A stretch of DNA of 7,429 nt from Bacillota bacterium (GTDB lineage Bacteria > Bacillota_A > Clostridia > Peptostreptococcales > Anaerovoracaceae). This document shows, piece after piece, positions 1 through 6,143 of this stretch (position 1 is its first letter; each line of letters opens with the position of its first letter). The notes below the pieces were generated by a model that worked only from the letters and a program-made list of their open reading frames with translations, was not told where the DNA came from and did not search any database. The stretch is taken from assembly GCA_017547345.1 (NCBI GenBank), contig JAFYPY010000161.1, positions 1 through 7,429 of the forward strand, written 5' to 3'. The translations under genes and the position numbers were made by a program.

Positions 1-60
1 TCCACAAGCGGTCATAAAGACTAAGCATAACGCTAGTAATAATACTATTGTTTTTTTCAT
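1..60 (-). CDS. N-terminus of a lipoprotein (partial, runs off the window)
   Basis: Reading the minus strand from an ATG at 60-58 gives 20 codons to the window edge: a Lys-Lys start, a hydrophobic run (TIVLLLALCLVF) and a lipobox-like MTAC followed by Gly. This is a typical Gram-positive lipoprotein signal peptide, with Cys19 as the predicted lipidated residue after signal peptidase II cleavage. A strong ribosome site (AGGGGAGG, complement of 69-76) lies 8 nt from the ATG, which supports a real start. The mature protein lies outside the window, so function is unknown; solute-binding proteins of ABC importers often begin this way, but nothing here proves that. It is divergent from the FAD oxidoreductase gene. 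Confidence 0.6.
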   Translation of the reverse strand, partial: MKKTIVLLLALCLVFMTACG

Positions 61-91
61 AGTAATATCCTCCCCTATAATCTTATATTTA

Positions 92-120
92 TTTATACTA
101 GAGAATTGTGCAAAAAACAA
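92..120 (-). promoter_or_regulatory. Candidate sigma-70 promoter for the lipoprotein gene
   Basis: On the minus strand TTGTTT (complement of 115-120) is followed after 17 nt by TATAAA (complement of 92-97). This would start transcription near 85, just upstream of the lipoprotein ribosome site. The -35 overlaps the ribosome site of the divergent oxidoreductase gene. The region is AT-rich, so chance matches are likely. Confidence 0.35.
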
Positions 121-129
121 GGAGGTATT

Positions 130-1398
130 ATGGGAAAAGTCGTGGTAATAGGTGGTGGTTGGTCTGGGGTTGCAGCTGCCATATGTGCGAAGAAACAAGG
201 GCAAGAGGTGGTTCTTTTGGAAAAAACCGATCTCCTGCTAGGACTCGGTAATGTAGGCGGTATCATGAGAAACAATGGACGATTTACTGCTACAGAAGAA
301 AATATTGCCTTGGGAGCGAATGAGCTTTTTGATATAACGGATAAACTCAGTGTTCACAGAAACATTGATTTTCCTGGGCATAAGCATGCTAGTTTTTATG
401 ATGTGAACAAGGTAGAGAGCGAAGTTCGTAGGTTAGTTAATAAAATGGATATAGAGGTGAAATTCAAGAGCAGAGTTGTTGATGTTCTCAAGAAAAACGA
501 GTTAGAGGCTGTTCAAACCGCCGAAGATAAATATGTTGAGGGAGATGCCTTTGTTGAGGCGACAGGAACTTCGGGGCCTATGGGAAATTGTTCGAAATAC
601 GGCAATGGATGCTCTATGTGCGTATTGCGCTGTCCTTCTTTTGGACCGAGGGTAAGTTTGACGGAAAAGGCAGGTCTTGTAGATTTGTTTGCTATGAGGG
701 AAGATGGTGCGAGAGGGGCATTCAGTGGATCGTGTAAACTCGACAAGTCTACTTTATCGAAGAAACTACGAAAAATATTGGAAAAAGACGGATATGCAGT
801 AGTGCCGCTTCCCGAAAGTCTCGTGAATAAAGATAAATTGGATAAGAAAGTGTGCAAACAATATGCCCTCGACGAGTTTGCAAAGAATGTGATTTTAATA
901 GACACAGGATGTGCTAAACTTATGACGCCTTATTTTGATCTGGATGACCTTAGAACCGTGGAGGGATTCGAAGACGTTCGATATGTGGATCCCTATGCAG
1001 GCGGAAAAGGAAACTCTATAAGATATATGTCGGTTGGGTTAAGAGACGAGTATATGAGGGCAAAGGGGTTAGTTAACTTGTTCTTGGCAGGAGAAAAATC
1101 GGGATTTTTTGTTGGTCATACTGAGGCCATAACGACGGGTTCTCTTGCGGGATATAATGCTGCAAGAATGATTGACGGGCTCGGTATGTTGAAATTGCCG
1201 GAAAGTTTGTCCGTGGGAGCAATTTTGACATATGCGATGAAAGCTCTTGAAAGTGAAGATTCTATGAAAAGGCGATTTACTTTTGCTGGGGGAGAATTTT
1301 TTGAATATATGGTAAACAACAACTTGTATTCTACGGATGTTAAAAACATAAGAAAAAAGGTTAAAGAAGCGGGGCTTCTCAATATTTACAATAGTTGA
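130..1398 (+). CDS. FAD-dependent oxidoreductase, GidA/TrmFO-like, with a cysteine cluster
   Basis: A 422-residue flavoprotein. Residues 3-19 form a Rossmann beta-alpha-beta with a GGGWSG dinucleotide loop, and Glu31 at the end of the second strand suits FAD ribose binding. Near the C-terminus (residues 316-345) NLFLAGEKSGFFVGHTEA resembles the second FAD-contact motif of MnmG/TrmFO and related flavoproteins. An unusual feature is Cys154-x6-Cys161-x2-Cys164-x3-Cys168-Pro, which looks like an Fe-S or other metal-binding loop inserted in the FAD domain. I chose ATG 130 over an in-frame TTG at 106 because a full AAGGAGG (119-125) sits directly before the ATG and the Rossmann strand begins two residues later. 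No transmembrane segment or signal peptide is seen. Substrate and pathway are unknown. No terminator separates it from rluB, so read-through is possible. The flavoprotein class is fairly certain; any specific role is not. Confidence 0.85.
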   Translation: MGKVVVIGGGWSGVAAAICAKKQGQEVVLLEKTDLLLGLGNVGGIMRNNGRFTATEENIALGANELFDITDKLSVHRNIDFPGHKHASFYDVNKVESEVRRLVNKMDIEVKFKSRVVDVLKKNELEAVQTAEDKYVEGDAFVEATGTSGPMGNCSKYGNGCSMCVLRCPSFGPRVSLTEKAGLVDLFAMREDGARGAFSGSCKLDKSTLSKKLRKILEKDGYAVVPLPESLVNKDKLDKKVCKQYALDEFAKNVILIDTGCAKLMTPYFDLDDLRTVEGFEDVRYVDPYAGGKGNSIRYMSVGLRDEYMRAKGLVNLFLAGEKSGFFVGHTEAITTGSLAGYNAARMIDGLGMLKLPESLSVGAILTYAMKALESEDSMKRRFTFAGGEFFEYMVNNNLYSTDVKNIRKKVKEAGLLNIYNS

Positions 1399-1414
1399 TA
1401 ATATGTGTTAGAAT
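1386..1414 (+). promoter_or_regulatory. Candidate sigma-70 promoter for rluB
   Basis: TTACAA (1386-1391), a 17-nt spacer and TAGAAT (1409-1414) preceded by TG at -15/-14 form an extended -10 promoter. It overlaps the last codons of the FAD oxidoreductase gene. Transcription would start near 1421, about 33 nt before the rluB start, so rluB may be transcribed independently of the upstream gene. Confidence 0.45.
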
Positions 1415-1453
1415 AACCGGAGTACAATTTGTGTAAAACAAGGAAGAGGAATT

Positions 1454-2158
1454 ATGAGAATTAATAAATATATCGCGCAGGCAGGTATTGCAAGCAGAAG
1501 AAAGGCCGACGAGCTTATAGCTAACGGTAATGTGAAAATCAATGGAGCAGTCATGAAGGAGCCGGGATACGATGTACAAGAAGGCGACAAGGTAGAAGTA
1601 AACGGCAGACTCATAAGCTATATTCAAAAGCTAGAGTATGTTCTTGTTAATAAGCCATGGGGAATGATTACCACTGTAGAAGATGACAAGGATAGACCTA
1701 CGGTTATGGACCTTGTAAATGACATTGACGCTAGATTGTTTCCTGTGGGAAGGCTAGATTACAATACTACAGGAGCGCTCATTATGACTAATGATGGTGA
1801 CCTGACATATAGAGTTACGCACCCGAGACATGAGTTGGGTAAAACATATAGAGCTCTAGTGAAGGGGGTAATCTCCAATGAGAAACTAGCGAAGCTAAGA
1901 AACGGCGTGGACATCGGTGGATATGTTACAAAGAAAGCTTGGGTAACTGTGATTAAAGCAGGCAAAGGCTCCACTCTTGTAGAGATCACTATACATGAAG
2001 GTAAGAATCGTCAGGTTAGAAAGATGTTTGCCGCAGTTGGGAATCCTGTGCAGACACTTGAAAGAGTTGCTATAGGACCTATTAAACTTGGTCATTTGAA
2101 AGAAGGTCACTACAGAAAACTCACAAAGGAAGAAATTGAATTCTTGAAAAATTGTTAA
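1454..2158 (+). CDS. rluB: 23S rRNA pseudouridine synthase, RluB/RsuA family
   Basis: A 234-residue protein with an N-terminal S4 RNA-binding domain (about residues 1-60, starting MRINKYIAQAGIASRRKAD) and a pseudouridine synthase domain. The catalytic motif GRLDYNTTGALIMTNDG has the nucleophilic Asp at residue 102, and the C-terminal KNRQVRKM signature is at 184-191. Length and domain order match RluB of Gram-positive bacteria, which isomerises a uridine in helix 90 of 23S rRNA near the peptidyl transferase centre. RluB and RsuA/RluE/RluF subfamilies are close, so the exact target is inferred. A ribosome site (GGAAGAGGA, 1442-1450) precedes the ATG. It is a housekeeping gene closed by its own terminator and appears unrelated to the neighbouring lysine genes. 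Confidence 0.92.
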   Translation: MRINKYIAQAGIASRRKADELIANGNVKINGAVMKEPGYDVQEGDKVEVNGRLISYIQKLEYVLVNKPWGMITTVEDDKDRPTVMDLVNDIDARLFPVGRLDYNTTGALIMTNDGDLTYRVTHPRHELGKTYRALVKGVISNEKLAKLRNGVDIGGYVTKKAWVTVIKAGKGSTLVEITIHEGKNRQVRKMFAAVGNPVQTLERVAIGPIKLGHLKEGHYRKLTKEEIEFLKNC

Positions 2159-2165
2159 AAATTAT

Positions 2166-2197
2166 AAAGAGTGCTTTTGCGAAGGCACTCTTTTGTT
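2166..2197 (+). terminator. Rho-independent terminator of rluB
   Basis: AAAGAGTGC (2166-2174) pairs with GCACTCTTT (2185-2193). Three further inner pairs, one a G-U, close a 4-nt loop. A T-rich tail follows to 2197. It begins 8 nt after the rluB stop codon. Confidence 0.9.
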
Positions 2198-2201
2198 ATG
2201 C

Positions 2202-2239
2202 AAAAAATAAAAACGGTGCCATAGCGAAATGACACCGTT
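2202..2239 (-). terminator. Rho-independent terminator of kal
   Basis: On the minus strand AACGGTGTCAT (complement of 2229-2239) pairs with ATGGCACCGTT (complement of 2212-2222) around a 6-nt loop; 11 pairs including one G-U. It is followed by TTTTTATTTTTT (complement of 2202-2213, partly within the stem). It lies 35 nt past the kal stop codon and faces the rluB terminator, insulating the two convergent genes. Confidence 0.88.
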
Positions 2240-2273
2240 ATAGTTAAAGATGTATTAGTAATTCGTTATCTTC

Positions 2274-2663
2274 TTATTTTCTCTTGCATTCCTTTGGAGT
2301 TACGCAAGTACCAGTAGCTCTAGCTACTACGATTGGTTCTTCTAAGAAGTCAGCAGCGGAAGCGCTGATGTCAGGTCTGGAAACGATAACCTTTCTAGCT
2401 TCGAAGGACATCTTTCTGGAAGTGTTACCAATCTTTGTGATTTCGCCGTAAGCTTCGATGTAGTCACCAGCATATGTAGGAGCTAAGAATTCTACGTTGT
2501 CGTATGCGCAGAATAAACCTTCATCTCCGTCGCACTTGATTAATAATTCAGTAGCAACGTCGCCGAATAAGTGAACCATGTGAGCACCGTCAACTAGGTT
2601 ACCACCGTAGTGAGCATCTTTAGCGGACATTCTTAATCTTAGTGTTGAAGTAATTTTTTCCAT
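2274..2663 (-). CDS. kal: 3-aminobutyryl-CoA ammonia-lyase
   Basis: A 129-residue single-domain hotdog-fold protein. It converts L-3-aminobutyryl-CoA to crotonyl-CoA plus ammonia, the second deamination step of lysine fermentation; crotonyl-CoA then feeds butyrate formation. Visible family traits are the compact length (Kal enzymes are about this size), [10 protein letters not shown] at residues 18-27, and D55-x2-E58 [12 protein letters not shown] in the central strand-helix region. The related beta-alanyl-CoA ammonia-lyase of propionate fermenters is very similar, so the assignment leans on context: two kdd genes lie nearby and it shares a sigma-54 promoter type with kdd1. The ribosome site AAGGAG (complement of 2672-2677) is 8 nt from the ATG. 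It is divergent from the regulator and appears monocistronic, ending in its own terminator. Confidence 0.88.
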   Translation of the reverse strand: MEKITSTLRLRMSAKDAHYGGNLVDGAHMVHLFGDVATELLIKCDGDEGLFCAYDNVEFLAPTYAGDYIEAYGEITKIGNTSRKMSFEARKVIVSRPDISASAADFLEEPIVVARATGTCVTPKECKRK

Positions 2664-2675
2664 TTTTATTTCTCC

Positions 2676-2706
2676 TTTTTACGTAAAAATTAAAACTAAT
2701 TAGTTT
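2676..2706. repeat. Two AT-rich palindromes in the kal leader
   Basis: TTTTTACGTAAAAA (2676-2689) and AAACTAATTAGTTT (2693-2706) are both perfect 14-bp palindromes lying side by side between the predicted kal start point (about 2718) and the kal ribosome site, which the first one partly overlaps. They could be operator half-sites or weak leader hairpins, or chance in AT-rich DNA. Confidence 0.3.
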
Positions 2707-2727
2707 ATTGAATTCACAAGAATAATA

Positions 2728-2745
2728 TTGCAAAAGGCGTGCCAA
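2728..2745 (-). promoter_or_regulatory. Sigma-54 (-24/-12) promoter of kal
   Basis: On the minus strand the sequence is TTGGCACGCCTTTTGCAA. It matches the sigma-54 consensus TGGCACG-N4-TTGCW exactly, with the invariant GG and GC 12 nt apart. The predicted start is near 2718, giving a leader of about 55 nt before the kal ATG. A sigma-54 activator is encoded next door. Confidence 0.88.
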
Positions 2746-2756
2746 TAGTTTATCAT
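2728..2756 (+). promoter_or_regulatory. Candidate sigma-70 promoter of the regulator gene
   Basis: TTGCAA (2728-2733), 17 nt, TATCAT (2751-2756): 4/6 and 5/6 matches to the consensus hexamers with ideal spacing. The predicted start is near 2763. Its -35 is the same DNA as the -12 element of the divergent kal promoter, so the two holoenzymes should exclude each other. Confidence 0.5.
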
Positions 2757-2773
2757 TGAAAATACCAAACAGA

Positions 2774-2791
2774 TGAACCGATTTAGGTTCA
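2774..2791. promoter_or_regulatory. Regulator binding site 1 (upstream activating sequence candidate)
   Basis: TGAACC-GATTTA-GGTTCA is a perfect inverted repeat with a 6-bp spacer. It fits YGAAMCGAWWWWKGTTCR, shared with two sites upstream of kdd1. Its centre lies about 65 bp upstream of the predicted kal start, and about 20 bp downstream of the predicted regulator start, so it could activate kal while blocking the regulator's own transcription. Confidence 0.7.
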
Positions 2792-2813
2792 CTCTAGAAG
2801 GAGCGAACATAAA

Positions 2814-4862
2814 ATGAGTATCAAATATGGTATTAAACGAGTACTTGAACCACAACACGTTTTGCCTACTTCTGCATGGAAGCTAGACAATAGCCGCAAT
2901 ATTTATCCGGACGAACTCAAAGTGTCTATAAAAAGAATACACCTTGAGGGGACTGGTTTCAAGCAAATTTGTACAGAATCTAACAATGATGAGAAAAAAA
3001 TAAAGCAAACCATCATCGATATGGTCATAAGACGAGGCAAACTACATAATCCTGTAACTGATACAGGAGGCCTTGTTATGGGCACTGTAGAAGAAATCGG
3101 GCCTGAATATGACAACAAACTTGATTTGAAGATAGGCGATTTGGTTATTTGTAATGCATCTGCCGCGTCAATCCCTATGTATATAGAGAATATTACAAGC
3201 ATTAACAGAGTGTATAATCAAGTGGACGCAACGGGGTATGTAGTACTTCACAATTCTATACCTGTTGTAAAAACTCAGGGAGATGTACCGAAAGAAATGC
3301 TAATGTTTGCTTTTGACCAATCTGGTACTTTGTATAGATTAAAGACCTTAATTGGAAACAAAAGAAAATTCCTTATTGTTGGAAACAGCATGTTAACAAA
3401 CCTTTTGTATGGACATGTTATTAGGCGAGAACTTGGAGATGACTGTGAAATTTCCTGCATTTTAGATAAAAAAAGCAATATTAGAATCGTGGGAAAGGGC
3501 ATAGATTCGTTGATAGAAAAGGTCTTTGACGAAGTGTTTTATTTGGACATTTTGCGACCTGTTGAATGTGTTGAAAAAATAGGCGCAGAATCTCTATATG
3601 ATCTTACGGTCAATTGTGCAGAGATACCTGGGGCAGAAACTATAAATATCCTTGCTACGAAGCCAAGTGGCACTGTTCTTTTTGCTAATTTGATAAACAA
3701 TTTGAATATAGCTCTCTACATAACCGAGTCTGTATCTAAAAGTCTAGAAGTAAGAGGAGCTGAAGGGTATTTGGAAGGTTATGATGACTTTGGCGTTGAA
3801 CTGGTAAAAGAACTTTCTGAATACTTCAACGATGTAGAGTTTGTGGAAAGCGAAAGCAATGAGCTTTATGATGCGGAGCCTAATCCTTATATTCAGTCTG
3901 TGCTTGGAAATACTCTTATGGAGGATTTTGTGTGTAGGAGCAAAGGGATGCTCAAAGTAGTAGATGAGATGACGAAAGTGTCCAAGTACGATTGTAATGT
4001 TATTATCTTTGGAGACACTGGCGTAGGTAAGGAAAAGGCTGCAAACATTATTCAAAAAAACAGTGACAGAAAACTTCAGCCATTTGTAAAAATCAACTGT
4101 GGGGCCATATCGCCAACACTGATTGAATCTGAATTTTTTGGATATGAGAAGGGGGCTTTTACAGGAGCAAATTCTACAGGGAAAAAAGGATATTTTGAAC
4201 TTGCTAACAATGGGGTAATGTTCCTTGATGAAATTGGAGAATTGCCACTTGAAATGCAGGCGAAACTTTTGAGAGTAATACAGGACGGAGAATTTTACCG
4301 TGTAGGTGGAACGGTGCCGGTAAAAACAAATGTGCGAATAATATCTGCTACCAACAGAAACCTTGAACAGTATGTTGAAGAAGGGAAGTTCAGAAGGGAT
4401 CTTTATTACAGGTTGAATGTAGTTCCAATCAAAATCCCTAATTTATCGGAAAGAACTGAAGATATTCCGCTCCTTGTAAATCACTTTCTAACAAAGTATG
4501 GTGAGAAGTTCGGAGTAAAAAGAACTATGGCTGGTAGTGCTATGGAATACATAATGCAGAGGCAATGGCCTGGGAATATACGAGAACTTGAAAATACTGT
4601 TCAAAGACTGATTATATCTGCGGTAGGAGAGGAAATCACTTTGATGGATGTGATGAAAGAAGATAACGGGGACATTTTCGATGATGAGTTGAACGGTGAA
4701 GGAATAAGCGAGGAAATAAATCTACAAGCAGCCGTAGAAGAGTATGAAAAGGGTTTGATTAAGTATGCTTGTGAAAAATACGGCTCTACACGCAAAGCTG
4801 CAAAAGCCATAGGCATAAGCCAAACTCAGCTCGTAAGAAAAAAGAAAAAATATAATCTGTAA
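2814..4862 (+). CDS. Sigma-54 enhancer-binding activator with an N-terminal Kdd-like sensor domain
   Basis: A 682-residue fusion protein. Residues 1-335 align along their length with the two Kdd enzymes of this window: early HVLP, NPVTDTGGLVMG at 79-90, IGDLV near 107, NQVD at 135-138, LYDLTVNCAEIPGAETINILATK near 261-283 and AEGY at 316-319. The NAD-binding loop GGGGKSG of the enzymes is replaced by VGNSMLTN (189-196), so catalysis is probably lost. Residues ~365-600 are the AAA+ sigma-54 domain: Walker A GDTGVGKE (400-407), GAFTGA (447-452), Walker B VMFLDE (468-473), sensor I ATNRN (512-516), arginine finger region FRRDLYYRLNV (526-536) and WPGNIRELEN (585-594). Residues ~650-680 form a Fis-type helix-turn-helix. 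No receiver, GAF, PAS or PRD domain is present. It presumably senses a lysine-pathway intermediate and activates kal and kdd1. The ribosome site AGAAGGAG (2796-2803) supports the start. Confidence 0.93.
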   Translation: MSIKYGIKRVLEPQHVLPTSAWKLDNSRNIYPDELKVSIKRIHLEGTGFKQICTESNNDEKKIKQTIIDMVIRRGKLHNPVTDTGGLVMGTVEEIGPEYDNKLDLKIGDLVICNASAASIPMYIENITSINRVYNQVDATGYVVLHNSIPVVKTQGDVPKEMLMFAFDQSGTLYRLKTLIGNKRKFLIVGNSMLTNLLYGHVIRRELGDDCEISCILDKKSNIRIVGKGIDSLIEKVFDEVFYLDILRPVECVEKIGAESLYDLTVNCAEIPGAETINILATKPSGTVLFANLINNLNIALYITESVSKSLEVRGAEGYLEGYDDFGVELVKELSEYFNDVEFVESESNELYDAEPNPYIQSVLGNTLMEDFVCRSKGMLKVVDEMTKVSKYDCNVIIFGDTGVGKEKAANIIQKNSDRKLQPFVKINCGAISPTLIESEFFGYEKGAFTGANSTGKKGYFELANNGVMFLDEIGELPLEMQAKLLRVIQDGEFYRVGGTVPVKTNVRIISATNRNLEQYVEEGKFRRDLYYRLNVVPIKIPNLSERTEDIPLLVNHFLTKYGEKFGVKRTMAGSAMEYIMQRQWPGNIRELENTVQRLIISAVGEEITLMDVMKEDNGDIFDDELNGEGISEEINLQAAVEEYEKGLIKYACEKYGSTRKAAKAIGISQTQLVRKKKKYNL

Positions 4863-4871
4863 TTAGGGAAT

Positions 4872-4906
4872 AATAGCGCGAACCGAAATATGTTCGCGTT
4901 ATTTTG
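4872..4906 (+). terminator. Rho-independent terminator of the regulator gene
   Basis: AATAGCGCGAAC (4872-4883) pairs with GTTCGCGTTATT (4892-4903), 12 pairs with one G-U, around an 8-nt loop. The 3' arm runs into ATTTTG. It starts 9 nt after the stop codon. Its inner arms are also the arms of binding site 2. Confidence 0.85.
4879..4896. promoter_or_regulatory. Regulator binding site 2 (distal upstream activating sequence of kdd1)
   Basis: CGAACC-GAAATA-TGTTCG fits YGAAMCGAWWWWKGTTCR and matches site 1 at 13 of the 16 core positions, with the differences mostly in the A/T centre. Its centre is about 174 bp upstream of the predicted kdd1 start. It coincides with the terminator hairpin, so hairpin selection alone could explain its symmetry, but not its similarity to sites 1 and 3. 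Confidence 0.58.
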
Positions 4907-4909
4907 TTA

Positions 4910-4927
4910 TGAAACGAAAATGGTTCG
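4910..4927. promoter_or_regulatory. Regulator binding site 3 (proximal upstream activating sequence of kdd1)
   Basis: TGAAAC-GAAAAT-GGTTCG has one arm mismatch but keeps the GAA-x-CGA and GGTTCR pattern of sites 1 and 2. Its centre lies 31 bp from site 2, about three turns of B-DNA, placing both on the same helix face, and about 143 bp upstream of the predicted kdd1 start. This spacing suits cooperative binding of an enhancer-binding protein. Confidence 0.57.
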
Positions 4928-4931
4928 ATTG

Positions 4932-4954
4932 GACGGCAAAAGCTTTGCTTCGTC
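4932..4954. repeat. Imperfect inverted repeat between activator sites and the kdd1 promoter
   Basis: GACG-GCAAA-AGC-TTTGC-TT-CGTC: outer GACG/CGTC and inner GCAAA/TTTGC arms, with two unpaired bases on one side. There is no T-run after it, so it is not a clear terminator. It could be a further protein site or a second weak hairpin behind the regulator terminator. Confidence 0.3.
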
Positions 4955-5035
4955 AAAAGGCGACACCATATCTAACTTTAGTTTATTCAAGCTATTTGGC
5001 AATAAAAGGCCCAAAAGGGGATGATTTTTCTTGCA

Positions 5036-5051
5036 TGGCATGAAATTTGCA
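5036..5051 (+). promoter_or_regulatory. Sigma-54 (-24/-12) promoter of kdd1
   Basis: TGGCATG-AAAT-TTGCA matches the sigma-54 consensus at all but one weakly conserved position, with GG (5037-5038) and GC (5049-5050) 12 nt apart. The predicted start is near 5062, giving a leader of about 44 nt. Two candidate activator sites lie 110-160 bp upstream of the -24 element, in the usual enhancer range. Confidence 0.87.
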
Positions 5052-5105
5052 TTTATTATATAATAGTAAAAGTATGCTATAAAAAGAAAAGGAGAATAGA
5101 ACAAA

Positions 5106-6143
5106 ATGGAATTCAAAAAAGGTGACATTTACGGAACACACAGAGTAATCTCTCCAAAGGGAGTATTACCACAGCCAGCTGACGTTATTGATAACACAAT
5201 GGAAATCTATGATAACGAAGTACTTATCGATGTACATACACTAAACATCGACTCCGCTTCTTTCACAGAAATCGAAAGAAGAGCTGAAGGCGACATCGAA
5301 GAAATCAAGAAGATTATCATGAACATCGTTGAAACAACTGGTAAGCACAAGAACCCATGGACAGGTTCCGGTGGTATGTTAATCGGTAAGGTTAAGGCAG
5401 TAGGTCCTAACTTCGAAGGCGACCTAAGAGTTGGTGATAAGATTGCTACTCTAGTATCTTTATCTTTAACTCCACTTAAGATCGAAGAAATCAAGGAAGT
5501 TAGACCTGAAATTGACCAGGTTGACGTTAAGGGTGAAGCTATCTTATTCCAGTCCGGTCTTTACGGAATTCTTCCTAAGGATATGCCAAAGGAATTAGCT
5601 CTTTCCGTTCTTGACGTAGCAGGTGCTCCAGCTCAGACTGCAAAGATTTGTAAGCCTGGTGACACTGTAGTTGTAATGGGTGGCGGCGGAAAGTCCGGTA
5701 TCCTTTGTTGCTGGCAGGCTAAGAAGCAGGTTGGCGTTAACGGTAAAGTTATCTGCGTAGACGGCTTCAAGAAGTCCTTAAACAGAGCTATGTCTGTAAA
5801 GTGTGCTGACGAATACTTAGTAGTAAATGCAACTGACGCTGTAGCAATGTACAACGAAATCATGGAAGTAACTGAAGGCGAATTAGCTGACGTAGTAATC
5901 AACGTAGTTAATATCCCTAACACAGAAATGGCTTCCATCCTTGCATGTAAGGACAACGGTATGGTTTACTTCTTCTCAATGGCAACTTCCTTCACTAAGG
6001 CTGCTCTTGGTGCAGAAGGCGTTGGTAAGGATGTAAACATGTTAATCGGTAACGGTTACACTAAGGGTCACGCAAATGCTGCTCTTCAGGTTCTTAGAGA
6101 AGACGAAAGAATCATGAAGTTATTCGCTGAATTATACGCATAA
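5106..6143 (+). CDS. kdd: L-erythro-3,5-diaminohexanoate dehydrogenase, copy 1
   Basis: A 345-residue cytoplasmic enzyme. Kdd oxidatively deaminates L-erythro-3,5-diaminohexanoate with NAD(P) to 5-amino-3-oxohexanoate and ammonia in the lysine fermentation pathway, downstream of the two aminomutases and upstream of the Kce cleavage enzyme. Visible features are the conserved N-terminus GTHRVISPKGVLPQPAD (10-26), NPWTGSGGM (83-91), the Rossmann glycine loop GGGGKSG (192-198), ADVVIN (261-266) and FFSMATSFTKAALGAEG (289-305). The fold appears to be a medium-chain dehydrogenase-like one. Compared with copy 2 it lacks 12 residues after RRA (residue 60). Ribosome site AAAAGGAG (5087-5094) lies 11 nt before the ATG. 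Codon choice is strongly biased (AAG, GGT, GTA, GAA, TTC), unlike the regulator, which suggests very high expression. It is under a sigma-54 promoter with paired activator sites. Confidence 0.93.
   Translation: MEFKKGDIYGTHRVISPKGVLPQPADVIDNTMEIYDNEVLIDVHTLNIDSASFTEIERRAEGDIEEIKKIIMNIVETTGKHKNPWTGSGGMLIGKVKAVGPNFEGDLRVGDKIATLVSLSLTPLKIEEIKEVRPEIDQVDVKGEAILFQSGLYGILPKDMPKELALSVLDVAGAPAQTAKICKPGDTVVVMGGGGKSGILCCWQAKKQVGVNGKVICVDGFKKSLNRAMSVKCADEYLVVNATDAVAMYNEIMEVTEGELADVVINVVNIPNTEMASILACKDNGMVYFFSMATSFTKAALGAEGVGKDVNMLIGNGYTKGHANAALQVLREDERIMKLFAELYA

Noticed and set aside
106..129. Upstream TTG as start of the FAD oxidoreductase
   Set aside because: The AAGGAGG at 119-125 lies inside this extension and points to ATG 130, and the Rossmann fold begins right after that ATG.
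513..905. 130-codon open frame on the minus strand inside the FAD oxidoreductase gene
   Set aside because: No ribosome site, no recognisable protein features, and fully contained in a well-supported gene on the other strand.
3744..4055. Minus-strand open frame inside the regulator gene
   Set aside because: It is a shadow of the conserved regulator coding sequence, without a credible start signal or domain.
4991..5006. IHF-like site between the activator sites and the kdd1 promoter
   Set aside because: The match to WATCAANNNNTTR has two mismatches in AT-rich DNA, and IHF is not typical of Clostridia.
5059..5064. TATAAT downstream of the kdd1 -12 element as a sigma-70 promoter
   Set aside because: The only -35 at suitable spacing (TGGCAT) is a poor match, and the -24/-12 element explains the region better.
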